NCBI GenBank assembly: GCA_965153355.1
Contig: OZ231126.1
Coordinates: 11,098,001-11,162,000 of the forward strand
Direction of reading: 5' to 3'
DNA length: 64,000 bases
Origin: Flaccisagitta enflata
Taxonomy: Eukaryota > Chaetognatha > Sagittoidea > Aphragmophora
Part shown: piece after piece, positions 12,401 through 22,019 of the stretch
Layout: each line of letters begins with the position of its first letter
Position numbering within the stretch: position 1 is the stretch's first letter
Notes under the pieces: model-generated
Database searches by the model: none
What the model was told of the DNA's origin: nothing
Seen by the model: only the letters and a program-made list of their open reading frames with translations
Position numbers and translations under genes: made by a program

Positions 12401-12867
12401 TCCATTATCTCTTCTGTTAATTCTCCAAATTCATTTTCACTATCCTCCTTTCTGACTCTTGACTCCTGTTTGCCATAATAAACTCCAATGTACAACGGAC
12501 ATTGGTTTTTTCGCCTGACACTTACCCAAATGAGCTCAATTTCTCTTCTAGTTTCATGGGGCGTGACATGTTCCATGAGGTCGTTTCTCACAAATATGCC
12601 TACTCCCCCACTCCCTTTGGTTTTGGTTTTCCGACCCTTTCCGCAAAATGAATATCCCTGAATTTGAATGTTTGACATGTCATTTAACATGGTTTCCGTG
12701 AACAGCGCTATTTGTGGCCGAGATTCCGTTAGAATATCTACAAGACATGGTATCTTACTTTTTATGCCTTGCGCATTTGCATATAAAATATTCCAGCGTT
12801 GATGGTAATTTTTTCCGTATCTTCTGTGTCGAGTTTTGGCTGGTTGATGGAATCCCGGCTTTACAAC
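9469..12867 (-). CDS. LINE-A ORF2: AP endonuclease-reverse transcriptase
   Basis: ORF2 copies element RNA into nicked chromosomal DNA (target-primed reverse transcription). The frame is open for 1,132 codons after the ORF1 stop. The first ATG is 59 codons in (12690), but the endonuclease start motif NILYANAQGIKSK lies before it, so that ATG is not the natural start. Endonuclease signatures: ALFTET, VYYGKQES, GDVIIVMDANAKIG, SDHNTISISL. RT: FFDVQKAYDHADPDD, REIGGKQGGK and the catalytic block EWVDDVVSFA with its two aspartates. The C-terminus has a Cys/His cluster CKECN...H....C. No stops or frameshifts are seen. ORF1 and ORF2 share one frame, separated only by TGA at 12868-12870. Confidence 0.92.
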   Translation of the reverse strand, partial: VVKPGFHQPAKTRHRRYGKNYHQRWNILYANAQGIKSKIPCLVDILTESRPQIALFTETMLNDMSNIQIQGYSFCGKGRKTKTKGSGGVGIFVRNDLMEHVTPHETRREIELIWVSVRRKNQCPLYIGVYYGKQESRVRKEDSENEFGELTEEIMELKQNGDVIIVMDANAKIGILGEKVSRNGKFLLNMIEEIPLVNMNLSEKCAGSVTRVNRKKPSEKSAIEFVLSCQEAENLFEAIEIDEEGKYTMHSDKAASDHNTISISLNFHNVDRYQLAPVSKWNTNPSEKARDTFVHELANFEQKSKEMIFNTEMSTDERYGKWFSELSKIISRTIGKKTVKTSRPEKFSESVKILREEKRALKKEISEESDNQAKNQLKARYIDKQKQTRELIKKEREIRIKDKFEKMMSDKSRKTYWNEIKDGNKKPPSSWITIKDADGRRLTDPRDSKEWAASYYEGLFKKQDIPYHPYHDIVTSSINAYEQDFSHDDEEYNECPTFTEIKNAIQKKKNGKSTTDIPNEILKYGEDEMAKVIYHVFRMFWLDEVAPSLWNEGLISSLWKGKGDKEKLEFHRGITVSSSISMIPEEIIHNRMRSVIKLTQAQGGGKKGSATRDHVFLLRSVISTCLKQKRKIFVTFFDVQKAYDHADPDDMLYIAWNSGLKGKIWRLTKLLNTDLTARIHTRYGKTRKIEREIGGKQGGKIMTFLFAKLMDTLAEDLQNEPELGININDILLAVLEWVDDVVSFAENHEQQMKTLEFINEFALKHKHCWGPDKCKVMQIGAENDPSTKWKLGSTEITSTNQYTYLGDIISADGGNAKNLEHRKMKLQAVTRKVLASSQIDVLQGMGTKTILQLHETYTISAVLTNCETWILTKTDRNKLDKMEIWAYKKLLGLPITTPTAAIIFETRSMFMSIRVINRQLKYLHILLSRDDADWYKTSLLYQIGNDLGWGAYIVKILDECEISLTIEEIKHKKKSEWWHVVECATRCLNSKMILDSCRGKGKMRTKTLKISQALEHDLDLHDYKHNELFTSPKKTVKLIIMARYGMLNCAKNFKNKYGSDLCKECNEVDDESHRINVCERWKHVNLCNGGYSIDFNAVYSEETGTIRQISRLLRSVWNIENGKNEIQVKDTV

Positions 12868-14631
12868 TCAGTTTAGAGTACTCACTTTTTGCAGAATTGC
12901 ATGAGTAGACTTTGTTAGCTCAGTGATGGCATTCATGAGCGTTTGCTCTGATGATGGCTTTTCTTGCATCAGTATAGATGGTTGGTTGAGGCGAGAGGGC
13001 TGAGATGGATCTCTGTTGTGAGGCTGTGCATAGATGCTTCTTTTGATATTTCTTGCCACATGTTTGAAGGCAACGTCAGTGTAGTGTATGCCATTCAGCA
13101 TTATTGACCTCAATTTCTTTGTATTTCTGTCAAAAAGCTCCTGATTGTCGATGAAAGAGTATTTGGGTTTGCAACTTTCTGCATATTCTTTCAACTTATT
13201 GTTCAAGTTGATCTCATTTTGAGATACTGATGCTACCGCGCTAACATGAATATGCGCATTTGGGAAGGCCTTTGTATAGATGTCGCATACGTCTTTGTGT
13301 TTAGCAAACGTTTTTTCAGAGGACTCGTTTTTCAGGTCATTGAGGCCACACGCTACGACCACGTCTTTGACTTTTTCCGGGTCTTTAACTTTTGGAATGT
13401 CGATTTTTGCTTTGTCTAGCGTGTATCGTCGCCGTTTCAAAACTTTTTTCTTGTGGTGCAACTTTTCAGGTTCTAAAGCATTACCATTAGAATCGTGTAC
13501 AACTAGAATGTCAGCCTCTCTGAGGTGGTTTTGATCATTTTCATTCTCATTCTGTCGCTCTTCAGGCTCGTCGCATCTCACATGGTATTCTGTGGTGCTT
13601 CTTGTCTGGGCTTGGGACTCGATTTTGTTCTCCAAGTTGCCAATCTTATTTGCCATGTCCAGGAGAATGTCACTGCAGTTTTCTTGCCAGACTGTTGTCG
13701 TTTGGTTTTGTTGAGTTCCATTACTGTTGCTTGGAGCAGAGGCTGTTTTTTCGACAAGTTGGGAAACTGTAGCTTTTATCTCCTTGACTTCCACATTTGT
13801 CGCTTTGACTATCTCTTTTAAGTCAGTCATGGATTCGGCGAGATTTTCATACCTTTTCAGGATGATTGCACAATTGTTGCTCAATGTCTCATTGAGTTCA
13901 GATAATCCTTCGTTTTGCTGTCTGAGTTCCATGATTTCAGAATCTTTGCTCTGAATGACCGTCTGAACGAGATTTGTACAGATTTTTTCCAATGTCGTTT
14001 TGATGGAAGATTGTTGTTGAGTATGTTGGGCAATCATATTCAAACTCTGATCCAATTCGTCATCTGCAAACAAATCATCTTGAGATTCGATGTTTGTTTT
14101 TTCTATTTCGTTATTCTGATTTGGGATTTCCGATCGTTTTGGCTCATGTACGGTGATGATTTTGTTGGCGCCGCTTTTGAGCAAGTCTCTTACTTTCCTG
14201 GTCAAACTGTTGTTATGATCCGATGAACTCGCATCTTGACCGGTTCGAAATGTGTCATCCTCGGTTACTGTGCTACCGGTATCGTCTGTTTCATTTGAAT
14301 CACTGGTTAGATCGAAATCAGCGAGATCACTGTCAGTGGCTGAAATACGGTGACTTGAATTCAAAAGTGGCGGAGATTTATCCGGAGGTTGATTTGAAAC
14401 ATTAGTTTTTGCAATACATTCATCTGGATTTTCTTGAAACTCTTGCGCCGTAATCTTTATGGCTTCCGGATCAACATTATTGCCATTTGCATAGTCACAA
14501 ATGCTGTTTCGTAAAACGTCGACAGTTCCTTCAATCGGTAATCCGTTTACATGGCATATATATCGCAGGCACTTGATATTCTTGTATGGGTGTGAGGTAA
14601 GAAACGATTTTAGCGCAGCGCCGATAGCCAT
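12868..14631 (-). CDS. LINE-A ORF1: SAP-like, coiled-coil and SGNH-like protein
   Basis: 587 residues, starting at ATG 14631 shortly after the 5' repeats. Residues about 20-48 (YICHVNGLPIEGTVDVLRNS) resemble a SAP-type helix pair. A Ser/Asp/Glu-rich linker follows, then a predicted coiled coil at about 200-310. From about residue 372 to 550 there is an SGNH-hydrolase-like domain: ILVVHDSNGNAL (block I; His replaces the usual Gly of GDS), VVACGLNDLKN (block III) and NGIHYTDVAFKH (block V, with the His and Asp in unusual order). ORF1 proteins with esterase domains are known in CR1-type LINEs, where they are thought to act in RNP assembly or membrane association. The Gly-to-His change may affect catalysis. 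Confidence 0.85.
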   Translation of the reverse strand: MAIGAALKSFLTSHPYKNIKCLRYICHVNGLPIEGTVDVLRNSICDYANGNNVDPEAIKITAQEFQENPDECIAKTNVSNQPPDKSPPLLNSSHRISATDSDLADFDLTSDSNETDDTGSTVTEDDTFRTGQDASSSDHNNSLTRKVRDLLKSGANKIITVHEPKRSEIPNQNNEIEKTNIESQDDLFADDELDQSLNMIAQHTQQQSSIKTTLEKICTNLVQTVIQSKDSEIMELRQQNEGLSELNETLSNNCAIILKRYENLAESMTDLKEIVKATNVEVKEIKATVSQLVEKTASAPSNSNGTQQNQTTTVWQENCSDILLDMANKIGNLENKIESQAQTRSTTEYHVRCDEPEERQNENENDQNHLREADILVVHDSNGNALEPEKLHHKKKVLKRRRYTLDKAKIDIPKVKDPEKVKDVVVACGLNDLKNESSEKTFAKHKDVCDIYTKAFPNAHIHVSAVASVSQNEINLNNKLKEYAESCKPKYSFIDNQELFDRNTKKLRSIMLNGIHYTDVAFKHVARNIKRSIYAQPHNRDPSQPSRLNQPSILMQEKPSSEQTLMNAITELTKSTHAILQKVSTLN

Positions 14632-14659
14632 TCTTTTCTTGTATAATTTGTTTGATAGA

Positions 14660-14719
14660 GTAATCCGTTAAAAATGGTAATCCGTTATGACGAGTAATCC
14701 GTAAAAACAAGTAATCCGT
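14660..14719 (-). promoter_or_regulatory. Four GTAATCCGT motifs at exact 17-bp spacing in the LINE-A leader
   Basis: Copies start at 14660, 14677, 14694 and 14711. The nine-base core is invariant and the eight-base linkers differ (TAAAAATG, TATGACGA, AAAAACAA). The core contains TAATCC, the known site of K50 homeodomain proteins such as Otx/Bicoid. The position, just upstream of ORF1, fits an internal promoter or enhancer; that role is inferred. Confidence 0.65.
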
Positions 14720-14749
14720 TTTAGAGAGATAACATGTAACGCTATTAAT

Positions 14750-14766
14750 CAGAGAGAGTCAGAGAG

Positions 14767-14774
<8 letters not shown>
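14750..14774. repeat. Target-site duplication, 5' side of LINE-A
   Basis: 25 bp matching 9171-9195 with one mismatch. It merges into an (AG)n tract that runs to 14818. Confidence 0.85.

Positions 14775-14818
<44 letters not shown>
14775..14818 (+). repeat. (AG)n microsatellite
   Basis: Uninterrupted dinucleotide run next to the LINE-A insertion site. Confidence 0.95.
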
Positions 14819-14820
<2 letters not shown>

Positions 14821-14935
14821 ATCGATCAATGGCGGTTTTAGGTAGGCAAAACCTGCCCACGATTAGTAGTGAAAAATTGCCACACAATCTAACTTATCGA
14901 TTTCCTCGCACGGCTCTAGTCAACCCTCGTAATTG

Positions 14936-14990
14936 CCCCTGCCAACACGCAAGCGACTACTAATTGGCCGTGTATCCTGCCTTGTTTAAA
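14936..14990 (+). mobile_element. 3' end fragment of a hairpin-(GTCC)n element
   Basis: Keeps the CCCCTGCC...GCGACTA...GGCCGTGTATCC-TGCC-TTGTTT end only. Confidence 0.6.
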
Positions 14991-15645
14991 AGCCTCATGA
15001 AAGGATTATCCAGCAAAAGAAAACAAGGTTAAGTAGGCTATCATAGGCGCCATTCAGAAAGTAGAATGAAAGCATTTCCAACTGACCAACCAACCAACTA
15101 AATAACCAACAGACACAACATCTTAAAGACATGCTCTTGCACGCGGAAAAAATACAGTGTTGCGTGTCCGCTAGAGTGGTCACAAAATAGGGTCAAATTT
15201 CAAATTTTTGCATAAGAAGGCTTGCATGTGACGGCAGAATCTGAAGGCTCACTGAAGGTTTAAAATGACAAATATTTTTCATCAAAACTAACATGATTAT
15301 TGTATAGTAGTACTTTAAATATGTCATCCGGGAAAATCTGAATGCAAAATTATGATCTATTGATGAATCATGAAAAAAATAACTTAAAAATTGATAATTG
15401 TTAGTTTAAAGGTTTTTTCTAATCTTTTAAAATTGTGAAGTATAAAGATTGAAAGTGAAATAGATGAAATGTATATATATCGCATATCTTATATGATTTA
15501 CACATTTCTAAAAGAAATATTCAATGAAGGTATTAAAAAAAACTGATATTTTTCAAACTATTTATTATTTATTATGAATTTTTGCTGACACCGAAAATCC
15601 CGCTTTTGCAAATGCACCGTCCTAATGCCAAAAGTTGTATACTTT

Positions 15646-15760
15646 CTTGCGGACACGCAACTCTATGAGAGGCTGTGTTTGTCCTTCAGTCCGTCTGTCT
15701 GTCCATCCGTTTATCCGTCCGTCCGTCCGTCCATCCCTCTGTCAAGCTCGAAAAAAGCAT
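15646..15760 (+). mobile_element. 5' part of a hairpin-(GTCC)n element, subfamily I
   Basis: TTGCGGACACGCAACTCTATGAGAGGC is followed by (GTCC/GTCT)n; the 3' half is missing or replaced by a (GGTT)n tract at about 15830-15872. Confidence 0.6.
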
Positions 15761-15939
15761 TTCTGTAGGGTTCAACTGAACTCTTCATCTTCCTCTACCG
15801 CATTGTTTTTAGCCGCAGACAAGTCATCTTGGTTGGTTGGTTGGTTGGTTGGTTGGTTTGTTGGTTGGTTGGTCGGTAGATCAGTCCATCTGTCACTCAG
15901 TTGTTCTTGGTAGTGCCAACCCGTCCACAGGGTAATCAG

Positions 15940-18790
15940 CAGACTGGGCCGTAGCACCCTTATGAAGGCAGATTGGCTACCAACAGCAGGGACTGGTTTC
16001 ATTCATCATAACAACAAGATTTGCCAAGTTTCATGACCATATGACCGATTTTACTCATGGCCGCCACCCCCCCTAAAATCCCAGCATGAGTGTTGTTGTG
16101 GTAAAAATTCCAACTTTGGGTCACTTTGGCCCCAAAATTAGGCCCTTTCAAATTTAAATTTTGACCTAAAATCCATGAGATTATAAAACTAGAGCTCAAG
16201 AGATAACTAGTGGTGCAATCCGCATGTTTTTATCTTAATTTGTTGAGATTTGAGAGCGTTTCAAAGATGAAAGGGTATGAGGGTCAAATTGCATCCTATT
16301 TTCAGTGGCAATTTTGAGATTTTTCACATATTTGAACATATTCTGGCTTTGGATGGACCAATCTGCATGAAATTGGTGATCAAATTGAAGAGTTTTTCCT
16401 GCTCTAGCTGATGGTAAAAAAATTTTTGATCGATTTTGCCCTCAATTTTTTTTATTGACTGTAAAAGCAGGTGTAAAAAAGTCGATTTTCTTGAAAATTG
16501 AGCAATTTTGGACAAAAAATTAGACCACTTCCGTTTTTTAAAAAGACTTAAAATCCATGAGCAAAATAAAGAGCTGCTCAAGAGCTAACTAGTGGTGCAA
16601 TTGGCATGTCAATATGTTTTTGCATTTAGATTTTACAGTACTTTGAAAATCAAAGGGTATGTCAAAATGACCATTTATGGTCACTTTGGCCGTTTTGGCC
16701 TCAATATGGAGTCACTTTGTTGTAGAAATCAATAAAAGAATCTGTGAGATTATAAAACTAGAGCTCAAGAGCTAACCAGTGGTGCAATCTGCATATTTCT
16801 ATCTTAATTTGTTAAGATTTTAGAGCATTTCAAAGAGGAAAGGGTAGGAAGGTCAAATCGCAGCTTAAATTTCAATGGCGATTATGACACTTTTCACTTA
16901 TGTCAATATTTCTCGGCTTTGGATGAACCAATCTGCATGAAATTGGTGACCAAACTGAAAAGTTTTTGCTGCTCTAGCAGATGGTAAAAGATTTTTTGAT
17001 CAATATGCCCCCCAATTTCTTTTAATGACCCTGGAAGCAGATGCAAAAAGTGTTTTTTTTTTTTTTTTTTTTGTAAATTGGGCAATTTTGGATAACAAAT
17101 TCGGCTACTTCCAATTCAATAATTGACCTAAAATCCATGACCAAAAGAGAGCATTTTTAGGATAAGGGAAGATGATGTATTTTGAGGTATGTTTTGCCAC
17201 AGTAATTTTGTCAGTTCACACATTACTCATTGTAAATTTGCTTCAGATGGACCAGTTGTCACAAAGTTGGTGACCAAAATGAAGAGTTTTTGATACTCTA
17301 GTTGATTGTAGGAAAAGTTTGGATCAATATGTCGCCCAAAAGTGTAAAGAGGCTCTCAAAGTTGAAAAAAAGAAAGAAATTAGTGCAATTTTTTCAAATT
17401 TTAGGATCAAATAAAAAAGTCATTTCCTATTTGAAAAGTGACTATAAATAAGTGGACGGACAGATTAGCCCAAAATGACAAAAATTAGCAAAACTTTCAT
17501 TTTATCATACCAACTGTTCTTCGAAGCTCTAATAAATCTCTATGCTTCAACATATTGAGATGCCGATTGCACCACTGGTTAGCTCTTGAGCTGTAGTTTG
17601 ATTTGCTTATGAATTTCTTGTCTTTTTCTAGCTCGGAAGCACCAAAATTTTGTGACAAAAGTAACCAAATGGGCATAAAAATACTCTTTTAAGCACCTGC
17701 TTATACAGTCTCCAAAACATTTGAGGGTCATATTGAGCAAAAATTTTACCAGAATCAGTTAGAGCATCAAAAAATCTTCAATTTGGTCACCAATTTTATC
17801 CATATTTGTCCATCCAAAGCCGAGATATATAAAAAAATGTGAAATTTGTCAAATTTGACCCCCAAGTTAATTCGGTAAAATAACCATCATACCCTTCCAT
17901 CTTTGAAATGCTCTCAAACTTAAACAAAAAATGATAGCAACATGCGGATTGCACCACTGGTTAGCTCTTGAGCTCTAGTCTTATAATCTCACAGATTTTT
18001 CTATCGATTTCTGCGGCAAAGTGAACCCAAATTGAGGCCAAAACGGCCAAAGTGACCATAAATGGTCATTTTGACATACCCTTTGATATTTGAAGTTCTG
18101 TAAAATCTAAATGCAAAAACATATTGACATGCCGATTGCATCACTAATTAGCTCTTGAGCAGCTCTTTATTTTGCTCATGGATTTTAAGTCTTTTTTAAA
18201 AATGGTCTAATTTTTTGTCCAAAATTGCTCAATTTTCAAGAAAATTGACTTTTTTGCACCTGCTTCTACAGTCAATAAAATAAATTGAGGGCAAAATCGA
18301 TCAAAAATTTTTTTACCAACAGCTAGAGCAGGAAAAACTCTTCAATTTGATCACTAATTTCATGCAGATTCGTCCATCCAAAGCCAAAATATGTTCAAAT
18401 CTGGGAAAAATGTCAAAATTGCCACTGAAAATAAGCTGCAATTTGACCCTCATACCCTATCATCTTTGAAATGCTCTCAAATCTCAACAAATTAAGATAA
18501 AAACATGCGGATTGCACCCCTAGTTAGCTCTTGAGCTCTAGTTTTATATTCTCATGGATTTTAGGTCAAAATTTAAATTTGAAGGGGCCTAATTTTGAGG
18601 CCAAAGTGACCCAAAGTTGGAATTTTTACCACAACAACCCTTATGCTGGGATTTTAGGGGGGGTGGCGGCCATGAGTAAAATCGATCATATGGTCATGAA
18701 ACTTTGCAAATCTTGCTGTTATTATGAATGAAGCCAGTCCCTGCTGTTGGTAGCCGATCTGCCTTCATAAGGGTCCTATGGCCCAGTCTG
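15940..18790. mobile_element. hAT-type foldback element with ~1.2-kb inverted arms
   Basis: The 2,851-bp element starts CAGACTGGGCC and ends GGCCCAGTCTG. It is flanked by a perfect 8-bp duplication GTAATCAG (15932-15939 and 18791-18798), which fits the hAT target pattern nTnnnnAn. The left arm (to about 17150) and right arm (from about 17560) are inverted copies with scattered differences. Each arm is itself built of diverged modules carrying CTCAAGAGCTAACTAGTGGT and a segment starting CGGCTTTGGATG. No transposase frame is present, so it needs an enzyme in trans. Confidence 0.85.
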
Positions 18791-18898
18791 GTAATCAGGG
18801 TATACAACCTTATTCTGCCTGTATTTTTCAATTTTTCCTTTCATTCACCTTCTCTTTCTTTATCTTTTTCTTTCTTTTTTTATTCTTCTCCTTTTCCA

Positions 18899-18986
18899 TC
18901 TCCCTCTTCTTCTTCTTCTTCTTCTTCTTCTTCTTCTTCTTCTTCTTCTTCTTCTTCTTCTTCTTCTTCTTCTTTTTCTTCTTCTT
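18899..18986 (+). repeat. (CTT)n microsatellite
   Basis: Long trinucleotide run; Ser/Phe/Lys homopolymer frames over it are not genes. Confidence 0.95.
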
Positions 18987-19032
18987 TTTGTTCACCTCCT
19001 TTTCATCTTCATCTTTTTCTTTGCTACGATGT

Positions 19033-19430
19033 TTTTTTAGTCGCGGACACGCGACTACACCTTGCCGTGTTGGTTGGTCCGTCGCACCTTGATCTGGCGG
19101 CTTAGAAAAACCCGAGATGAATCTAGCGTGTTTCAATAGCTTAATTTACATGAAAAGCATACTTCTAGTTAACCCAGTAAGATGAAATTTTAACTGAAGC
19201 TCTGCAAAACCATCGGCTTTCTTGATGTAAAATTTCATCCCACTTAGGCAACTAGAAGTATACTTTTCATGTAATTTAAGCTATTTAGATTCATCTTGGG
19301 TTTTTCTCAGCCCCCAGATCAAGGTGCGTCGGTCTGTCCATCCATCACATTTCTGAATTGCAAGCGGTTTTTGCATTACTGCTCCTGCCCAACCGTCCGC
19401 GCCTGTCTTGCCGTGTATCCGGCCTTGTTC
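19033..19430 (+). mobile_element. Hairpin-(GTCC)n element, subfamily II, split by a nested element
   Basis: The 5' end has GTCGCG-GACA-CGCGAC and the 3' end has CCGTCCGCGCC...GGCC-TTGTT. Between them sits a 246-bp inverted-repeat insertion at 19083-19328. The outer halves match 27963-28124. Confidence 0.75.
19083..19328. mobile_element. Nested inverted-repeat miniature element
   Basis: Arms of about 100 bp start CGCACCTTGATCTGG on both sides (inverted) and include GAAAAACCC and TAGCTTAATTTACATGAAAA. No clear target duplication was found. Confidence 0.65.
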
Positions 19431-19479
19431 TCTCTTTCTTTCATTCTTCTTTTTCTTCTTCTTCCTCCTTCTCCTCCTC

Positions 19480-19547
19480 CTTCTCTTCTTCTTCTTCTTC
19501 TTCTTCTTCTTCTTCTTCTTCTTCTTCTTCTTCTTCTTCTTCTTCTA
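19480..19547 (+). repeat. (CTT)n microsatellite
   Basis: Trinucleotide run adjoining the element at 19033-19430. Confidence 0.95.
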
Positions 19548-20601
19548 CTACTTCTTCTTCGTTGCTTTTCCTTTGAGTGTATCTGTCTGAGTTTCTGTCC
19601 ATGTATTCCTGGTCATTCCGTAGAAGAAACTCGTACTGCAAAATTGTTGATTTGGGAGTGTGACAAGTGGTTGGACGAAATTATATCTTTGCATAGAAAA
19701 TGAAAAAATGGAAAAATGAAGAACATAGCCGCCTTCCAAATTCGATTGCGGAGAGGACTATGTTTTTTGATATGCAAAAAATGTGATTTTGTAGCTGTAA
19801 TATGATTTCGTCCACCAAAAATGATTTTTTCTAAGAATCTCAATTTCGCTTGTTTTCCAACAAGTTTCTGTCATTCTGATTGGTATTCTGGTCGTTATTT
19901 CAGGTGAAACGATATCACTAGGTGTTATTGCATATATCCCAAGCATCCAGGGAACTTTTTGCTGTCATACCAAGTTGAAATCCTTATTTTTTGTTCACTT
20001 TTTATTGAAATGCAAATTAACTTTGTGACTGCAAATGGCAACCAATACAACAAAATTCTGTCAGTAGGCGTCAATTCTGGCCCATGACAGCCCCTACCCA
20101 TACGCCTCAGTATGTGAATAGCACGCTGAAACAAAAAGAAAAATGAAAACATACATGGCTTGGAGGAAAAACTAGAGTTTGGAGTTTTTGACCAAATCAC
20201 CTAGTGGCATTTAACGTAAGTATATTCTGCAGTTTCTGCATACAAGAGTGCGTATAAGAAGAGTATTCAGTCTGAAATACGCATTTTAACGTTTTTTTAA
20301 GTTTCTCCACTAAAACTAAGTTTTCATATGAGAGAAGTTTCCCTAGAAGCTAGAATCTAACTGATATAACACATAATTAACTTTCTATGTGATGTAGTAA
20401 AAAATGTGTAGGTGAATTGGTGAAAACATTGATTTTTAGTCAGAATGACAGGAGACGGTGACAAACAAAATAAGTATTGTTGAATTAATTAGAGACATTC
20501 AACATTTTACGCATTAGATTTTTTTGCCAGTAAAAAAAAGTGTCACGGCACTCATCACTTATTCAAAAGCTATCTTGCTCATCACTGGTATTCGAATCAT
20601 T

Positions 20602-20616
20602 TCCTCTCTCTCTCTG

Positions 20617-20692
<76 letters not shown>

Positions 20693-20948
20693 TCACCGGA
20701 ATTTGCGAGGCGGTAATTCAATGATCGAAGAAATGGACCGCGACCGATGGTATTCTTTTCTCGGTTATTTCAATCTGTTTTATTATCACCCTAATCAATC
20801 GATATTTAGTGTAACTGGCTTTCGCCCTTCCACCTGGCCTCGAATTCTATCAATTTTTCTATCTGTCAGTCAGTCTGCCTGTCTGTCAGACTGTCTGTCT
20901 GTCTGTCGGTCGGTCGGTCGGTGAGTCGGTCGGTGAGTCGGTCGGTCG

Positions 20949-20992
<44 letters not shown>

Positions 20993-21074
20993 GCCTGTCT
21001 GTCTGCCTGTCTTCCTATCTGTCTATCCGTTTGTCGGAAAAAACTGTTTGTCTGCCTCTGTGCATCGGTTTGCT

Positions 21075-21168
<94 letters not shown>
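20602..21168 (+). repeat. (CT)n, (GTCT)n and (GTCG)n compound microsatellite
   Basis: (CT)n at about 20632-20690, (GTCT/GTCG)n at about 20870-21090 and (CT)n at about 21094-21166, with 180 bp of unique sequence at 20691-20865. Confidence 0.9.
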
Positions 21169-21169
<1 letters not shown>

Positions 21170-21799
21170 GATCTTGGTTGGGCGAATGGATCATTTGCCA
21201 CCTGTTTCTTTTACCTATTAAGCGTCATGAATTCCATGTAGCTTTTCTCATGTTTTTTTATGTTTGCGCTGAATAAGACTTCATTTACTTCTGTTAAACG
21301 CGTCACAAAAAACCAACGGGAAACTACAAAACAAATATTTCTTTAAAACCAAAGATGGTGGTATTCATCACATTTAGATTTTCATTTATTTTAATCTATT
21401 ACTGCGTTTTTTGTCATGAGAATGTTATTACGCCAGTGATAACAATTATTCCTGACTGGCAAAGTAATGTATAAACGTTTTCTTTTACTTTTTTTATCAA
21501 TAACCTGGGCTGTGTCAGTCAGTCTGCATCAAGTTGTGTTTTCTCATTTCTTTGAGAGTGGCTTTTTTTCATCAATGCTTTGATCAAAAAACCAAAATCG
21601 CTTTTGCATCTATGCCCTTACATACCCGCATATGATTAAAGGACTTTAAGAAAAAAATATGACCTGTCATCTAAATATCTTTCCAGAAACATCCTCTTGT
21701 AGTTTATTTGTAGCTTCACCATATCACTTTGGGAATTGATGCTTATAGGATGTAAACATAGAAATATTACCAAGGATCTCTTGTTATTCTTTGCTTATG

Positions 21800-21841
21800 T
21801 GTTGAATCATCTGTGTCTCTGTGTCTGTCTCTGTGTCTCTG

Positions 21842-21935
<94 letters not shown>

Positions 21936-21960
21936 CTTCCCCCTCTTCCTCCTCTTCCTC
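21800..21960 (+). repeat. (CT)n microsatellite with CTCTGTGT and CCTCTT flanks
   Basis: Dinucleotide run of about 85 bp at 21848-21930. Confidence 0.9.
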
Positions 21961-22019
21961 CTCCTCCATCTGAAAAAAACTGAAACCGGACACGCATTTT
22001 GGCGTCAAATACATTTTTG

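Larger units (their letters stand above)
9196..14749 (-). mobile_element. LINE-A, full-length non-LTR retrotransposon
   Basis: The 5,554-bp element is bounded by a 25-bp duplication with one mismatch. On the minus strand it has a 118-bp 5' leader, ORF1, ORF2, a ~270-bp 3' UTR and a tail of three AAATGTTCT-like repeats at 9196-9220. There is no poly(A), which is normal for several non-LTR clades. Both frames are open over their full length, so the copy is recent. A related reverse-transcriptase fragment lies at 27715-27945. Clade is not certain; the RT motif IGGKQGG in place of the usual RQG(C/S)PLSP block should help a phylogeny. Confidence 0.92.

Noticed and set aside
20721-20830. Plus-strand frame MIEEMDRDRWYSFLGYFNLF between two microsatellites
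   Set aside because: Protein-like, but it has no acceptor, runs into (GTCT)n and has no second exon in phase nearby.
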